From: Roseibacillus sp. | Lineage (GTDB): Bacteria > Verrucomicrobiota > Verrucomicrobiia > Verrucomicrobiales > Akkermansiaceae | Length of the DNA stretch: 49,598 nt | Direction of reading: 5' to 3' | Assembly (NCBI GenBank): GCA_028821775.1 | Contig: JAPKFB010000033.1 | Span: 1 to 49,598, forward strand | In this document: positions 42,891-49,598 of the stretch, piece by piece | Position numbering within the stretch: position 1 is the first letter of the stretch | How the letters are laid out: the number at the start of each line of letters is the position of its first letter | Notes under the pieces: generated by a model | What the model was told of the DNA's origin: nothing | The model's database searches: none | Seen by the model: the letters and a program-made list of their open reading frames with translations, nothing else | Translations under genes and position numbers: made by a program

Positions 42891-44474
42891 TCAGTCCTTG
42901 GTCACCTTGCTGCCCCACCAGTTGGCATTGGGTTTGAAATCAGGGCTCAGGAATTTTGCGTGCTGCCTTTCCAGAGCCGGCAATTTCTTTAGGCGCACGG
43001 TGGTGTCCTGTTGTTTCCGTTTTAGGGGGTCGAATCGGGAATCGGCCATGGGAATTCTGGCTCCGGTCTCCTTGAGCCAGGCATCGAGCTCGCTGCGCAA
43101 CGATTTGACGTGGGCGGACTCCTGCTGGGCGAGGTCGCTCTGTTCACCGATGTCTGCGATGATGTTGTAGAGCTCATCGCGCCCATCCTCGTAGTAGTGA
43201 ATGAGTTTCCACTCCCCTCGACGAATGATGGCGCTGGGTTCGCCGCCCTGGTTACCGTAGTGGGGGTAGTGCCAGAAGAGGGGGCGTGCGCTGATGTTGC
43301 CGCCCTTGAGGAGGGGGACAAGGCTCACTCCGTCGATATGCTGTTTCGGCAGGGCCGGGAGGCCGGCGAGTTCAAGCAAAGTCGGGTAGAAATCGGTGCC
43401 TGTCACAGGCGTGTCGGAAGTGGAGCCCGCTTTTGTGACTCCCGGGGCCTTGATGTAGTAAGGCTCGCGAATGCCACCTTCCCACTGGCGCCCCTTGCCG
43501 CCGCGGTAGGGGAGATTGCTGGTGGAGAAGGCATCGCCGGAGGAGACGCCACCATTGTCAGAGGTGAAGATCACGATCGTGTTCGGGGCGAGGTTCAATT
43601 CGTCGAGGGTGGCGAGGACAATGCCGACCGCGTCGTCCATGCTCTCCATCATGCCCGCGTAGATCGGGCAGTCCTGCACTTGTCGGACGGGTAATGTGCG
43701 GTCGTAGAGGAAGCGCCCCCCTGCGCGTGGTTTCTGAGCGGCCTTCTTTTGATACTTGCTCCACAAGTCGGGCGTGGTCTGGATCGGGCCGTGCACGGAG
43801 TAAAAGGAGAGGTAGGCGAGAAAGGGCGAGGGCTTTTTCAGGGGATCCTCGCGGTCCTGGGCATTCCTAGTGATGAAGGTAGCCGTTTCCCTTGCCAGTC
43901 GGATGGGGAGCGACTCGCCGGGCGGGCCGTCTTTCATCTTGGGATTCTTGAAGGGGGCAAAGAATCCTCCGGGAGGGCTGCCACGATGATGGCCTCCGAT
44001 GTTGATCTCGAAGCCGTGATTTTCTGGAAATGATCCGGTATTTCCGAGGTGCCATTTCCCCGCGAAGAAGGTGCGGTAGCCGCCCTTCTTGAAAGCCTCC
44101 GCCAGTGAGGTGTCTGCGTGGGGAAGTTGATGAACGTATTCGGAAGGAAGAACTCGGTTGTTGCGTTTCCAATCCAAGCCGGTCGCGGCTCCGATCCAGT
44201 CGGTCACCCCATGCCGGGCGGGATACTTGCCGGTCATGATGCTCGCACGGGATGGCGAGCAGACCTGACAAGTGGCGTAGCCATGGGTGAAGCGCATGCC
44301 CTCCCGGGCAATGCGATCGATGTTGGGAGTTTCGTAGTAGGCGCTGCCCTCGATGGAGAGATCCTTGATTCCAAGGTCGTCGGCGAGGATGAAGAGAATG
44401 TTTGGTCGTTCGGCGGCCTGCAGGGGTGCGCTGCAGAGGGTGAGAAGACAGAGGAACCTGGTCACTGTTGGCAT
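42891..44474 (-). CDS. Second secreted Cys-type sulfatase (arylsulfatase A-like)
   Basis: This 527-residue enzyme has a signal peptide (MPTVTRFLCLLTLCSAPLQA). The metal Asp pair is Asp32-Asp33 (FILADDLGIKD), and the formylglycine site is Cys72 in CSPSRASIMTGKYPARHG. The motifs FFAGKWHLG, SFYSVHGPIQ and VIFTSDNGGVSSGD (metal Asp/Asn) follow, with PYRGGKGRQWEGGIREP as the substrate-side loop. This layout is that of the S1 sulfatases usually annotated arylsulfatase A or N-acetylgalactosamine-6-sulfatase-like. It differs clearly from the sulfatase at 40679, so the two probably attack different sulfate esters. The C-terminal 60 residues (from about MADSRFDPLKRKQQ) are a basic extension. It is divergent from the PQQ-propeller gene at 44629. 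Confidence 0.95.
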   Translation of the reverse strand: MPTVTRFLCLLTLCSAPLQAAERPNILFILADDLGIKDLSIEGSAYYETPNIDRIAREGMRFTHGYATCQVCSPSRASIMTGKYPARHGVTDWIGAATGLDWKRNNRVLPSEYVHQLPHADTSLAEAFKKGGYRTFFAGKWHLGNTGSFPENHGFEINIGGHHRGSPPGGFFAPFKNPKMKDGPPGESLPIRLARETATFITRNAQDREDPLKKPSPFLAYLSFYSVHGPIQTTPDLWSKYQKKAAQKPRAGGRFLYDRTLPVRQVQDCPIYAGMMESMDDAVGIVLATLDELNLAPNTIVIFTSDNGGVSSGDAFSTSNLPYRGGKGRQWEGGIREPYYIKAPGVTKAGSTSDTPVTGTDFYPTLLELAGLPALPKQHIDGVSLVPLLKGGNISARPLFWHYPHYGNQGGEPSAIIRRGEWKLIHYYEDGRDELYNIIADIGEQSDLAQQESAHVKSLRSELDAWLKETGARIPMADSRFDPLKRKQQDTTVRLKKLPALERQHAKFLSPDFKPNANWWGSKVTKD

Positions 44475-44489
44475 GAGAGATTCTCATAC

Positions 44490-44512
44490 GTATCGTTGCG
44501 TTGCGCCGATAC
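44490..44512. promoter_or_regulatory. Inverted repeat upstream of the second sulfatase
   Basis: GTATCG (44490-44495) and CGATAC (44507-44512) are exact inverted copies with an 11-base spacer, 15 bases before the sulfatase start in the divergent 154-base region. This is operator-like, but short enough to arise by chance. Confidence 0.3.
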
Positions 44513-44628
44513 AATAAAGTTCTCTTCTCGGGTGCTTGCCTGGGGATGTTTCTGCCCCGATGGGACCCTGCTGGTCGGAATTTACATGTTTCTGAGAGAC
44601 GGCACACTGGGCGGCGTAGAACAGCAAG

Positions 44629-45906
44629 ATGAACACTCGAATTATCCTCGCAACAGCACTCATCGGAGGAGCCATTTCTGCCCAAGGGCAAGACTGGCGG
44701 TCTTGGAGGGGAGATCCCAACGGAAGGGGGGCCGCTCCCAAGGCCCAGACGGTGACGAAGTTTTCCGACGACGAAAATCTTGTTTGGAAGACGGAATTGC
44801 CCGGACCAGGGAATTCCACTCCGATCATCTCGGGCGAGAAACTGATCGTGACCTGCGGCATCGATGGCAAGGACGCGGTGGTCGCCTATAGTCTGCAGGG
44901 AAAAGAATTGTGGCGATCAGTGCTTGGCAAGGAAACGGCAGGGAAGGGCGGCAACCGGAACAAGGGAACGGGATCGAATTCGTCGGTGGTCACTGATGGG
45001 AGAGGGATCTTCGCCTACTTCAAGTCAGGCCGGGTGGCCGCCTTGACGATGGGCGGAAAGAAAGTTTGGGAACTGAATCTCCATGAGAAGTACGGCGAGG
45101 ACACCCTTTGGTGGGATCAGGGATCCTCCCCGGTGCTCGCCGGTGGCCTTCTGGTGGTGGCGGTGATGCAGACGGAAGGGAATTCCTACCTCGTCGGTCT
45201 CGACAAGAAGACGAGCAAGGAAGTGTGGAAGACGGAACGGCAGTTCGATGTCGCACCCGAATCGGGAGATTCCTACACCACTCCGCTCGTGATGACCATC
45301 GATGGGCAGGAGACGATCGTGACCTGGGGCGCGGACCACCTGACCGGGCACGATCCCAAGTCAGGAAAGCAGATCTGGTTTTGCGGTGGGTTCAATCCCA
45401 ACAGGACGAAATTCTGGCGGGTCATTTCCTCGCCCGCTGCGACGGACGGAATCGTGGCCTTGTCCTATGCGCGCGGTCTGCAGACCGGAGCCATCCGGGC
45501 GGGCGGCAAGGGCGACATCTCCAAGACCGCCTGGTTATGGAAAAATGACGAGGTAGGCGCAGACGCGGCCTCTCCGGTCGCGCATGATGGCAAGTTTTTC
45601 GTCCTCAACGACAACGGGAAAAAGCGGGGATTGATCACCTGTCTCGATGCGGTGACGGGCAAGGCGCTTTGGGATCAGAAGTTGCCGAAAGCTCCGCAGA
45701 TCTACTATTCCTCACCCCTGCTTGCGGGTGACAACCTCTACATCGCGCGGGTTGATGGGACCATCTTCTGCGGCACAGTGACCAAGGACGGATTGACCAA
45801 TCTGACCGAGAACAAACTCGAAGACAATCTCTACGCCTCGCTGGTGGCGATCGGGAACAAGCTTTACGTGCGCGGACGGAAGAATCTCTACTGCTTCGGC
45901 AAGTAA
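44629..45906 (+). CDS. PQQ-like beta-propeller secreted protein (second paralogue)
   Basis: This 425-residue exported protein has a signal peptide (MNTRIILATALIGGAISAQG) and the opening WRSWRGDPNGRG. Propeller blades carry the A-x-x-x-x-G-K-x-x-W pattern (VGLDKKTSKEVWKTERQF, TGHDPKSGKQIWFCGGFNP, CLDAVTGKALWDQKLPK). It shares blade sequence with the paralogue at 22902 (YFKSGRVAAL, LWWDQGSSPVLAGG, QETIVTWGADHLTGHD). The two lie 21 kb apart, so this is an older duplication and not a tandem one. Here it sits beside a sulfatase (divergent) and a rhodanese lipoprotein (18 bases downstream, probably co-transcribed). The enzymatic role is not established. Confidence 0.92.
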   Translation: MNTRIILATALIGGAISAQGQDWRSWRGDPNGRGAAPKAQTVTKFSDDENLVWKTELPGPGNSTPIISGEKLIVTCGIDGKDAVVAYSLQGKELWRSVLGKETAGKGGNRNKGTGSNSSVVTDGRGIFAYFKSGRVAALTMGGKKVWELNLHEKYGEDTLWWDQGSSPVLAGGLLVVAVMQTEGNSYLVGLDKKTSKEVWKTERQFDVAPESGDSYTTPLVMTIDGQETIVTWGADHLTGHDPKSGKQIWFCGGFNPNRTKFWRVISSPAATDGIVALSYARGLQTGAIRAGGKGDISKTAWLWKNDEVGADAASPVAHDGKFFVLNDNGKKRGLITCLDAVTGKALWDQKLPKAPQIYYSSPLLAGDNLYIARVDGTIFCGTVTKDGLTNLTENKLEDNLYASLVAIGNKLYVRGRKNLYCFGK

Positions 45907-45924
45907 TCAAAACGAAACAAGATC

Positions 45925-46458
45925 GTGAGCGCTCGGGGAATCTTGAGCACGGTGTCGCTGGTCGCCGGATGGACGTTGGTTTCCTGTGAGGTGACGAATC
46001 CCGGGCCAGGGTCCTCGTCCGCGCCTGCTCCGATGCCCCCGGAGACCCCGTCTGTGAATGCGACTCCGAAAAAGGTCGTGGTCAAACCGACGTCCGCGCC
46101 GCCCCAAGCTGAGCGAGCCAAAGCGAAGAGGCAGATCAGCGAGATGGATATCGGAACGCTCTTCCAGTTGCAGGGCGAGAATCGCGCTTTCCTGGTCGAT
46201 GTGCGTCCTGCCCTTTTCTACAGCTTTGGTCACATTCCGGGCGCGATTAGTATTCCCAAGAGATCGTTCAAGACCTTGTTTCCTTCCGCGAAGGCGGAGC
46301 TCGATGCGGCCTTGAGCGCGGGCAAAGTGATCGTGCTCTACTGTACCGATCTGGATTGTCCGGACGGACGAAACACCGCCCTCCTGCTTGCGAAAGAAGG
46401 CTACTCGACTTCCGTCTACAAAGGGGGATGGAAGGAGTGGAAAGTGTCTGGGCTTTAG
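45925..46458 (+). CDS. Rhodanese-like lipoprotein
   Basis: This 177-residue protein starts with GTG and has a lipoprotein signal ending in Cys21 (VAGWTLVSC). A Pro/Ser/Ala-rich linker of about 45 residues leads to a rhodanese domain (about 75-177) with LVDVRPALFYSFGHIPGAIS, the active-site loop starting at Cys140 (VIVLYCTDLDCPDGRN, second Cys145), and VYKGGWKEWKVSG. Rhodaneses move sulfane sulfur or act as phosphatase-like or redox modules. Two cysteines five residues apart in the loop could form a disulfide. It is the second gene after the PQQ propeller and should be anchored in the periplasm. Confidence 0.88.
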   Translation: MSARGILSTVSLVAGWTLVSCEVTNPGPGSSSAPAPMPPETPSVNATPKKVVVKPTSAPPQAERAKAKRQISEMDIGTLFQLQGENRAFLVDVRPALFYSFGHIPGAISIPKRSFKTLFPSAKAELDAALSAGKVIVLYCTDLDCPDGRNTALLLAKEGYSTSVYKGGWKEWKVSGL

Positions 46459-46966
46459 GAAGGATCACTCCTTGGCAGGAGGGTTTGAGGGAGTGGGGAG
46501 AGCGTAGTCCACGCTCAAGTCGCGTCTGAAAAACTGAGCAGACGCGATCATCGTCGTAGCGCACTTTGTAGTAGAGTTGGAAGTCGAAGCTGGTCGCTTG
46601 GTCGGGTGGGGCCTTGTCGGTGCGATCGAGTTCGAATTCCACGTAACGCCTCGCAGTGGAAACTCTCGACTGCGCTACGGCCGAGGTCGAGATGACGATG
46701 CTCGGCTTGGAGCACTTCGCGACCTTGATATCATCATGCGCGAGCTTGTGGTCGGAATCAGGATGAAGAAAGACATGGGCGGGGCCTTCCTTGCGAAGGA
46801 GGCGGGCCATTTCTGCACCCATGGGCTCTGTCCGGAGAGGATGAGGTTGCCGGACCCCGGCGAGGAGCTCCTTGCCGGCGGTCGCGATCCAGTCGGAGAA
46901 GGGATACGGCTTGTCGAGGCGCGGTCCGGACTGCTGGAGGCGACGTCGCCAAGATGGCGAAGCGGA
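46459..46966 (-). pseudogene. Possible decayed gene between the rhodanese and DUF3500 genes
   Basis: A minus-strand frame running from a stop near 46957 down through 46822 (ATG) to 46268 has protein-like segments: LDKPYPFSDWIATAGKELLA, MGAEMARLLRKEGPAHVFLH, ARRYVEFELDRTDKAPPDQA and SFDFQLYYKVRYDDDRVC. It runs antisense into the rhodanese gene before it stops, so the natural 3' end seems lost. I recognise no family. The stretch has no other supportable gene. Confidence 0.3.
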
Positions 46967-47977
46967 TCATGCCGGCTTGCGAATGTGGAGCCAGGCGTGG
47001 ACGTGGGGCTTGCCGCGGAAGTAGGAGATCATGTTGGGACCTTCGATTTGCCAGACGTCCCAGACTTCGTCGTCCCCGATGTTCTCGTCCTTGTAGAAGG
47101 CGAGGTGCAAATTATCGATGCTACCGGCCTCGACATATTTCATCGCTTCGGCGGAATCCTTCTGGCGGAAGGGGGCGAGGAGATCGGCGATCACCTTGCG
47201 GACATGGCCCTTCTGGTCGCCACTCATGTCGCCCACCCGAATGCCATCGAGTCCCCTCTTCTTCCCGGTCAGTTCGATCGTCTTGTTGCCGTGTTCCCCG
47301 CGGCTCTTGCCGAGGAGGGCGATCTTGCGCTGCTTGCCATCAAGCATCTCGTAGACTTCGTTGGCCCGCACGGCTTGGTACCAATACGCGTTTTCCTCGT
47401 GCTTGGCGCTCTCGTTGAAACCACCCTTGGCGGCGTGTCCGTAAAAGAGAGGGCCGCCGAAGGCTGCGCCTTCGACCGAATCTCCATCGCAGCGCCGGGT
47501 GCAGTGCCGGCCGGTGAGGACAAATTCAAACTTGCCGGTGCCGGGCTTGCCAAAGACAGCAACCGAGGAGCCGCCCTCGAATCCGCTGATGCCGCTGTCC
47601 CACTCCACTTGGTCGAGCACCTTCTGGGCGTACTCTTCACTGTGAAGTCCCATGAAGATCTCCTTGATCATGGCCTGCTGATCCTTGTTGAAGCTCTCTA
47701 CTTTCGACTTCGTGATCTGCCAGTTGTTGTTGACCTTGAGGCGGAGCTGATGGTCGAAGCCGAAGCACATCGCTTTGCGTTGTTCTTCGTTCAGAGTGTC
47801 GTAGAAGGTCTTGACCAGGGTTTCGGAGGTCGCCTTTTTTTTCTTCTCTGCGGCGAAGGCCGGAATGATGCCAGCAGCGGTCAAGCCCACCGCAGCTCCA
47901 GTCGAGGCTCTGAGAAAAGAACGGCGGTCGTTCTTGGTGGCATCTTGCGGGCAGTCGGGGCAGGAGTCGGAGTTCAT
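46967..47977 (-). CDS. DUF3500 family protein (Tat signal)
   Basis: This 336-residue exported protein starts at 47977. A twin-arginine signal (DRRSFLRASTGAAVGLTAAG) follows a short Cys-containing leader (DSCPDCPQD). The DUF3500 domain is visible from SETLVKTFYDTLNEEQRKAM to the end, with KFEFVLTGRHCTRRCDGDSV, AAFGGPLFYGHAA and the closing PHVHAWLHIRK. The family is common in Planctomycetota and Verrucomicrobiota and has no known reaction; the conserved histidines suggest metal binding. No close neighbour in the same direction is intact. No Shine-Dalgarno sequence was found. Confidence 0.82.
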   Translation of the reverse strand: MNSDSCPDCPQDATKNDRRSFLRASTGAAVGLTAAGIIPAFAAEKKKKATSETLVKTFYDTLNEEQRKAMCFGFDHQLRLKVNNNWQITKSKVESFNKDQQAMIKEIFMGLHSEEYAQKVLDQVEWDSGISGFEGGSSVAVFGKPGTGKFEFVLTGRHCTRRCDGDSVEGAAFGGPLFYGHAAKGGFNESAKHEENAYWYQAVRANEVYEMLDGKQRKIALLGKSRGEHGNKTIELTGKKRGLDGIRVGDMSGDQKGHVRKVIADLLAPFRQKDSAEAMKYVEAGSIDNLHLAFYKDENIGDDEVWDVWQIEGPNMISYFRGKPHVHAWLHIRKPA

Positions 47978-48003
47978 GATAGTGATTTGTTCGATCATGA
48001 GAA

Positions 48004-48237
48004 CTACGCGGGAAGGCGGCAATTCTTTTCGAATGCGGTGATTCTGGATCCGGAACCTTGGTTTTGAGGGGGCGATGGCCTGGACCCGAAAATACCTCCA
48101 GCGCTACCGGAATGCACGGTGGTGCTGGTTGATAGGGGGCTCGCACCCGTAACGGTCTTGAGAACGGTCCAATGGCCTTGCAGGTTTTCACTGAAGAAAA
48201 ACTCGTAGTTGCTGTCTTCCACGCGGTCCGGGTCTCA
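48004..48237 (-). pseudogene. Short remnant of a secreted-protein C terminus
   Basis: The frame contains DPDRVEDSNYEFFFSENLQG followed by HWTVLKTVTGASPLSTSTTV. That wording (a 'deviation from expected' segment with WTVL..VTGA) is typical of the last domain of exported proteins in this phylum. There is no signal peptide and no upstream part. The remainder of 47978-48390 shows no other gene. Confidence 0.25.
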
Positions 48238-48390
48238 CCGTGGGGTTCGCTGGTCGATCGCGGAAGGAGGGGGTGGCGGCTGCAGCGGAGCACAAGAAAA
48301 GCCTGAGGATGTTGCGACCCCTCTCGTCTTCGCGTTGCTGTGTCGTGACGGACGGGATCGAGGTGTCATCTTAACCTTGCTCCGTTCTTC

Positions 48391-49242
48391 TTAGGTTCCT
48401 CCGACCTCCAAGGCTTGTTGCCGGAGAATTTTCTTTTGGTAGCGGCCCTGCACGATGTCGGTCAGGACGAGGATGCCAATGACGAAGTAGAAGGTGGTCT
48501 TGGTCATGGGCATGATGGGATTGCCTCCGAGGTGGAGGTGGGCAAGGTGAGCGCCTTCGGTGAGGAGCATGACCCCCACGATGAGGAGAACGAAGAGGCC
48601 GAGCACTTCATACATACGGTTTTTCTGAAGGAAGGTGGAGACCCGATCGGAGAGCCAGATCATGAGGAGGCCGCTCACGACAATGGCGATCGCCATGAGG
48701 AGGAAGTTGGATTCGCCGGTTTCTTCATTCTTAGCCAGAGCCATGGCGGAGAGAATAGAATCGAAGGAGAAGACCAGGTTCATGAGCACGATCCAAAAGA
48801 TGGTGGTCTTCACGGAGCGCTGTTCCGATTCTCCGCCCGCCAGGTTGTGTGTTCCGAGCATGTGGAAAATCTCCTTCACGGCGGTATAGATGATGAAGAT
48901 ACCGCCAAAGAGGACGATGAGGGAGTGGAGGTTGAAGGTGCCGTCAATGATGCTGTGAACCATGTCGGGATGCTCGCCGTGACCTGTTTTGGGAGTGACC
49001 TCGGAGCCCAGGGGGATCTCGAAGAGCGGATCCTGGAAGCTGGAGATGATGTTGACGACGACGAAGAGGAGGACAATGCGCAGGCCAATGGCGAGGCCGA
49101 TCCCCAAGCGGCGAACGTAGGCCTGCTTGTCCTTGGGGACCCTCTTCGATTCGAGGGAGATGTAGAGGAGGTTGTCGAAGCCAAGAACGGCTTGCAGAAG
49201 AATGAGGAGGAAGAGAGTGAAAATGAAATCCACGGGGCTCAT
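48391..49242 (-). CDS. TerC family integral membrane protein
   Basis: This 283-residue protein has about seven membrane helices. The conserved acidic motifs are VLGFDNLLYISL (Asp-Asn in helix 1) and FSFDSILSAMALA (Asp-Ser in the later half), the proposed metal-binding positions of the TerC/Alx group, which export manganese or calcium or confer tellurite resistance. A His-rich loop (TEGAHLAHLHLGG) before the last helix is notable and may bind metal. The C terminus is short and cytoplasmic. The gene is monocistronic as far as visible. No Shine-Dalgarno sequence is clear. Confidence 0.92.
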   Translation of the reverse strand: MSPVDFIFTLFLLILLQAVLGFDNLLYISLESKRVPKDKQAYVRRLGIGLAIGLRIVLLFVVVNIISSFQDPLFEIPLGSEVTPKTGHGEHPDMVHSIIDGTFNLHSLIVLFGGIFIIYTAVKEIFHMLGTHNLAGGESEQRSVKTTIFWIVLMNLVFSFDSILSAMALAKNEETGESNFLLMAIAIVVSGLLMIWLSDRVSTFLQKNRMYEVLGLFVLLIVGVMLLTEGAHLAHLHLGGNPIMPMTKTTFYFVIGILVLTDIVQGRYQKKILRQQALEVGGT

Positions 49243-49598
49243 GCCAAGAGAGTAGGTATGTGTTTATGAAGATATTAGAATTGCCGCGCAACCCACCGTG
49301 CAATAGGAGATTGCTAATCACCCCTGTGGGTCCTGGAAACTCCCGCACGCTGATAGCGTTGCAGATTCAGGGAGTAGAAGGTTGATCACGAAGCCGGAAG
49401 TCCTGGATCTTCTCGAGTTCTTTCGGTTCCGACATAAGTCTGCTTTTGGGTCTGATCTTGATTTTTCTGGTGATTGGATGGCCGCGATCGGAAATGCTGT
49501 TTCCGTGTCTGGGTGACGTGCGGCGAGAAACAGGGGGCGGGGTGGGGTCAGATTTCATTGCAATTCGCACTGGCCTGAAGATTGGCGAATGCTCCGGG
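49243..49598. other. Intergenic end of the window
   Basis: These 356 bases after the TerC start hold no gene I can support. The final part (GGGGTCAGATTTCATTGC near 49543) resembles sequences often found just before REP-associated (IS200-like) transposase genes, but the gene itself would lie outside the window. Confidence 0.3.

Noticed and set aside
46577..48067. Plus-strand 496-aa open frame
   Set aside because: It is antisense to the DUF3500 gene and the decayed stretch beside it, and has no signal or family.

Overview
The window is about 49.6 kb of GC-rich DNA from a Gram-negative bacterium, most likely a member of the Verrucomicrobiota. This rests on gene content: a PSD1-type cytochrome protein paired with a DUF1501 protein, a PVC-type haem-binding propeller/HEAT/CxxCH protein, DUF1080, ThuA, DUF3500, two secreted Cys-type sulfatases, PQQ-like propellers, and a CotH/lamin-tail giant. 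Planctomycetota share many of these families, and no rRNA or tRNA gene was seen that would settle the phylum. Many start codons lack a clear Shine-Dalgarno sequence; the FKBP gene (GGAGG) and the DUF1080 gene are exceptions.

Layout. 1-585: frameshifted end of an IS3-family transposase. 604-4516 (-): PSD1 and DUF1501 gene pair. 4852-5622: ThuA-like secreted protein. 5630-9166 (-): four-gene sugar operon (zinc alcohol dehydrogenase, hexulose-phosphate-synthase-like decarboxylase, SDR, isomerase/epimerase), divergent from DUF1080 (9272). 10107-14855: secreted protein, lipoprotein amidohydrolase and the 917-aa haem-binding propeller. 14875-15441: FKBP isomerase. 15915-20824: a tight four-gene cluster of two WXG100-like proteins, a helical protein and a membrane FtsK/SpoIIIE ATPase. 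20919-28370: G8-like remnant, small membrane protein, TIM-barrel protein, PQQ propeller, a divergent Nramp-fold transporter and a LamG-sugar dehydrogenase fusion. 28720-33177: CotH giant. 33227-40440: DUF3109-like protein, DUF6600 lipoprotein with a coiled-coil tail, CYTH protein, a decaying MoaD/BNR module, a glycine-rich RRM protein with terminator, and a fatty acid desaturase. 40679-46458: two sulfatases, a gene remnant, a second PQQ propeller and a rhodanese lipoprotein. 46967-49242: DUF3500 and TerC proteins.

Much of the window looks like an exported carbohydrate-degrading repertoire: sulfatases, a probable 3-keto-glycoside hydrolase (DUF1080), sugar dehydrogenases, PQQ propellers, c-type cytochromes, and cytoplasmic sugar isomerases and oxidoreductases. 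The 15.9-20.8 kb cluster is different. It resembles a stripped-down type VII (WXG100/EssC-like) secretion locus in a two-membrane bacterium, with none of the usual membrane partners nearby. It is my best candidate for an undescribed system. Several genes are visibly decaying (IS3 transposase, G8-like gene, MoaD/BNR pair, C-terminal fragment at 42.4-42.9 kb), so parts of the window are under weak selection.
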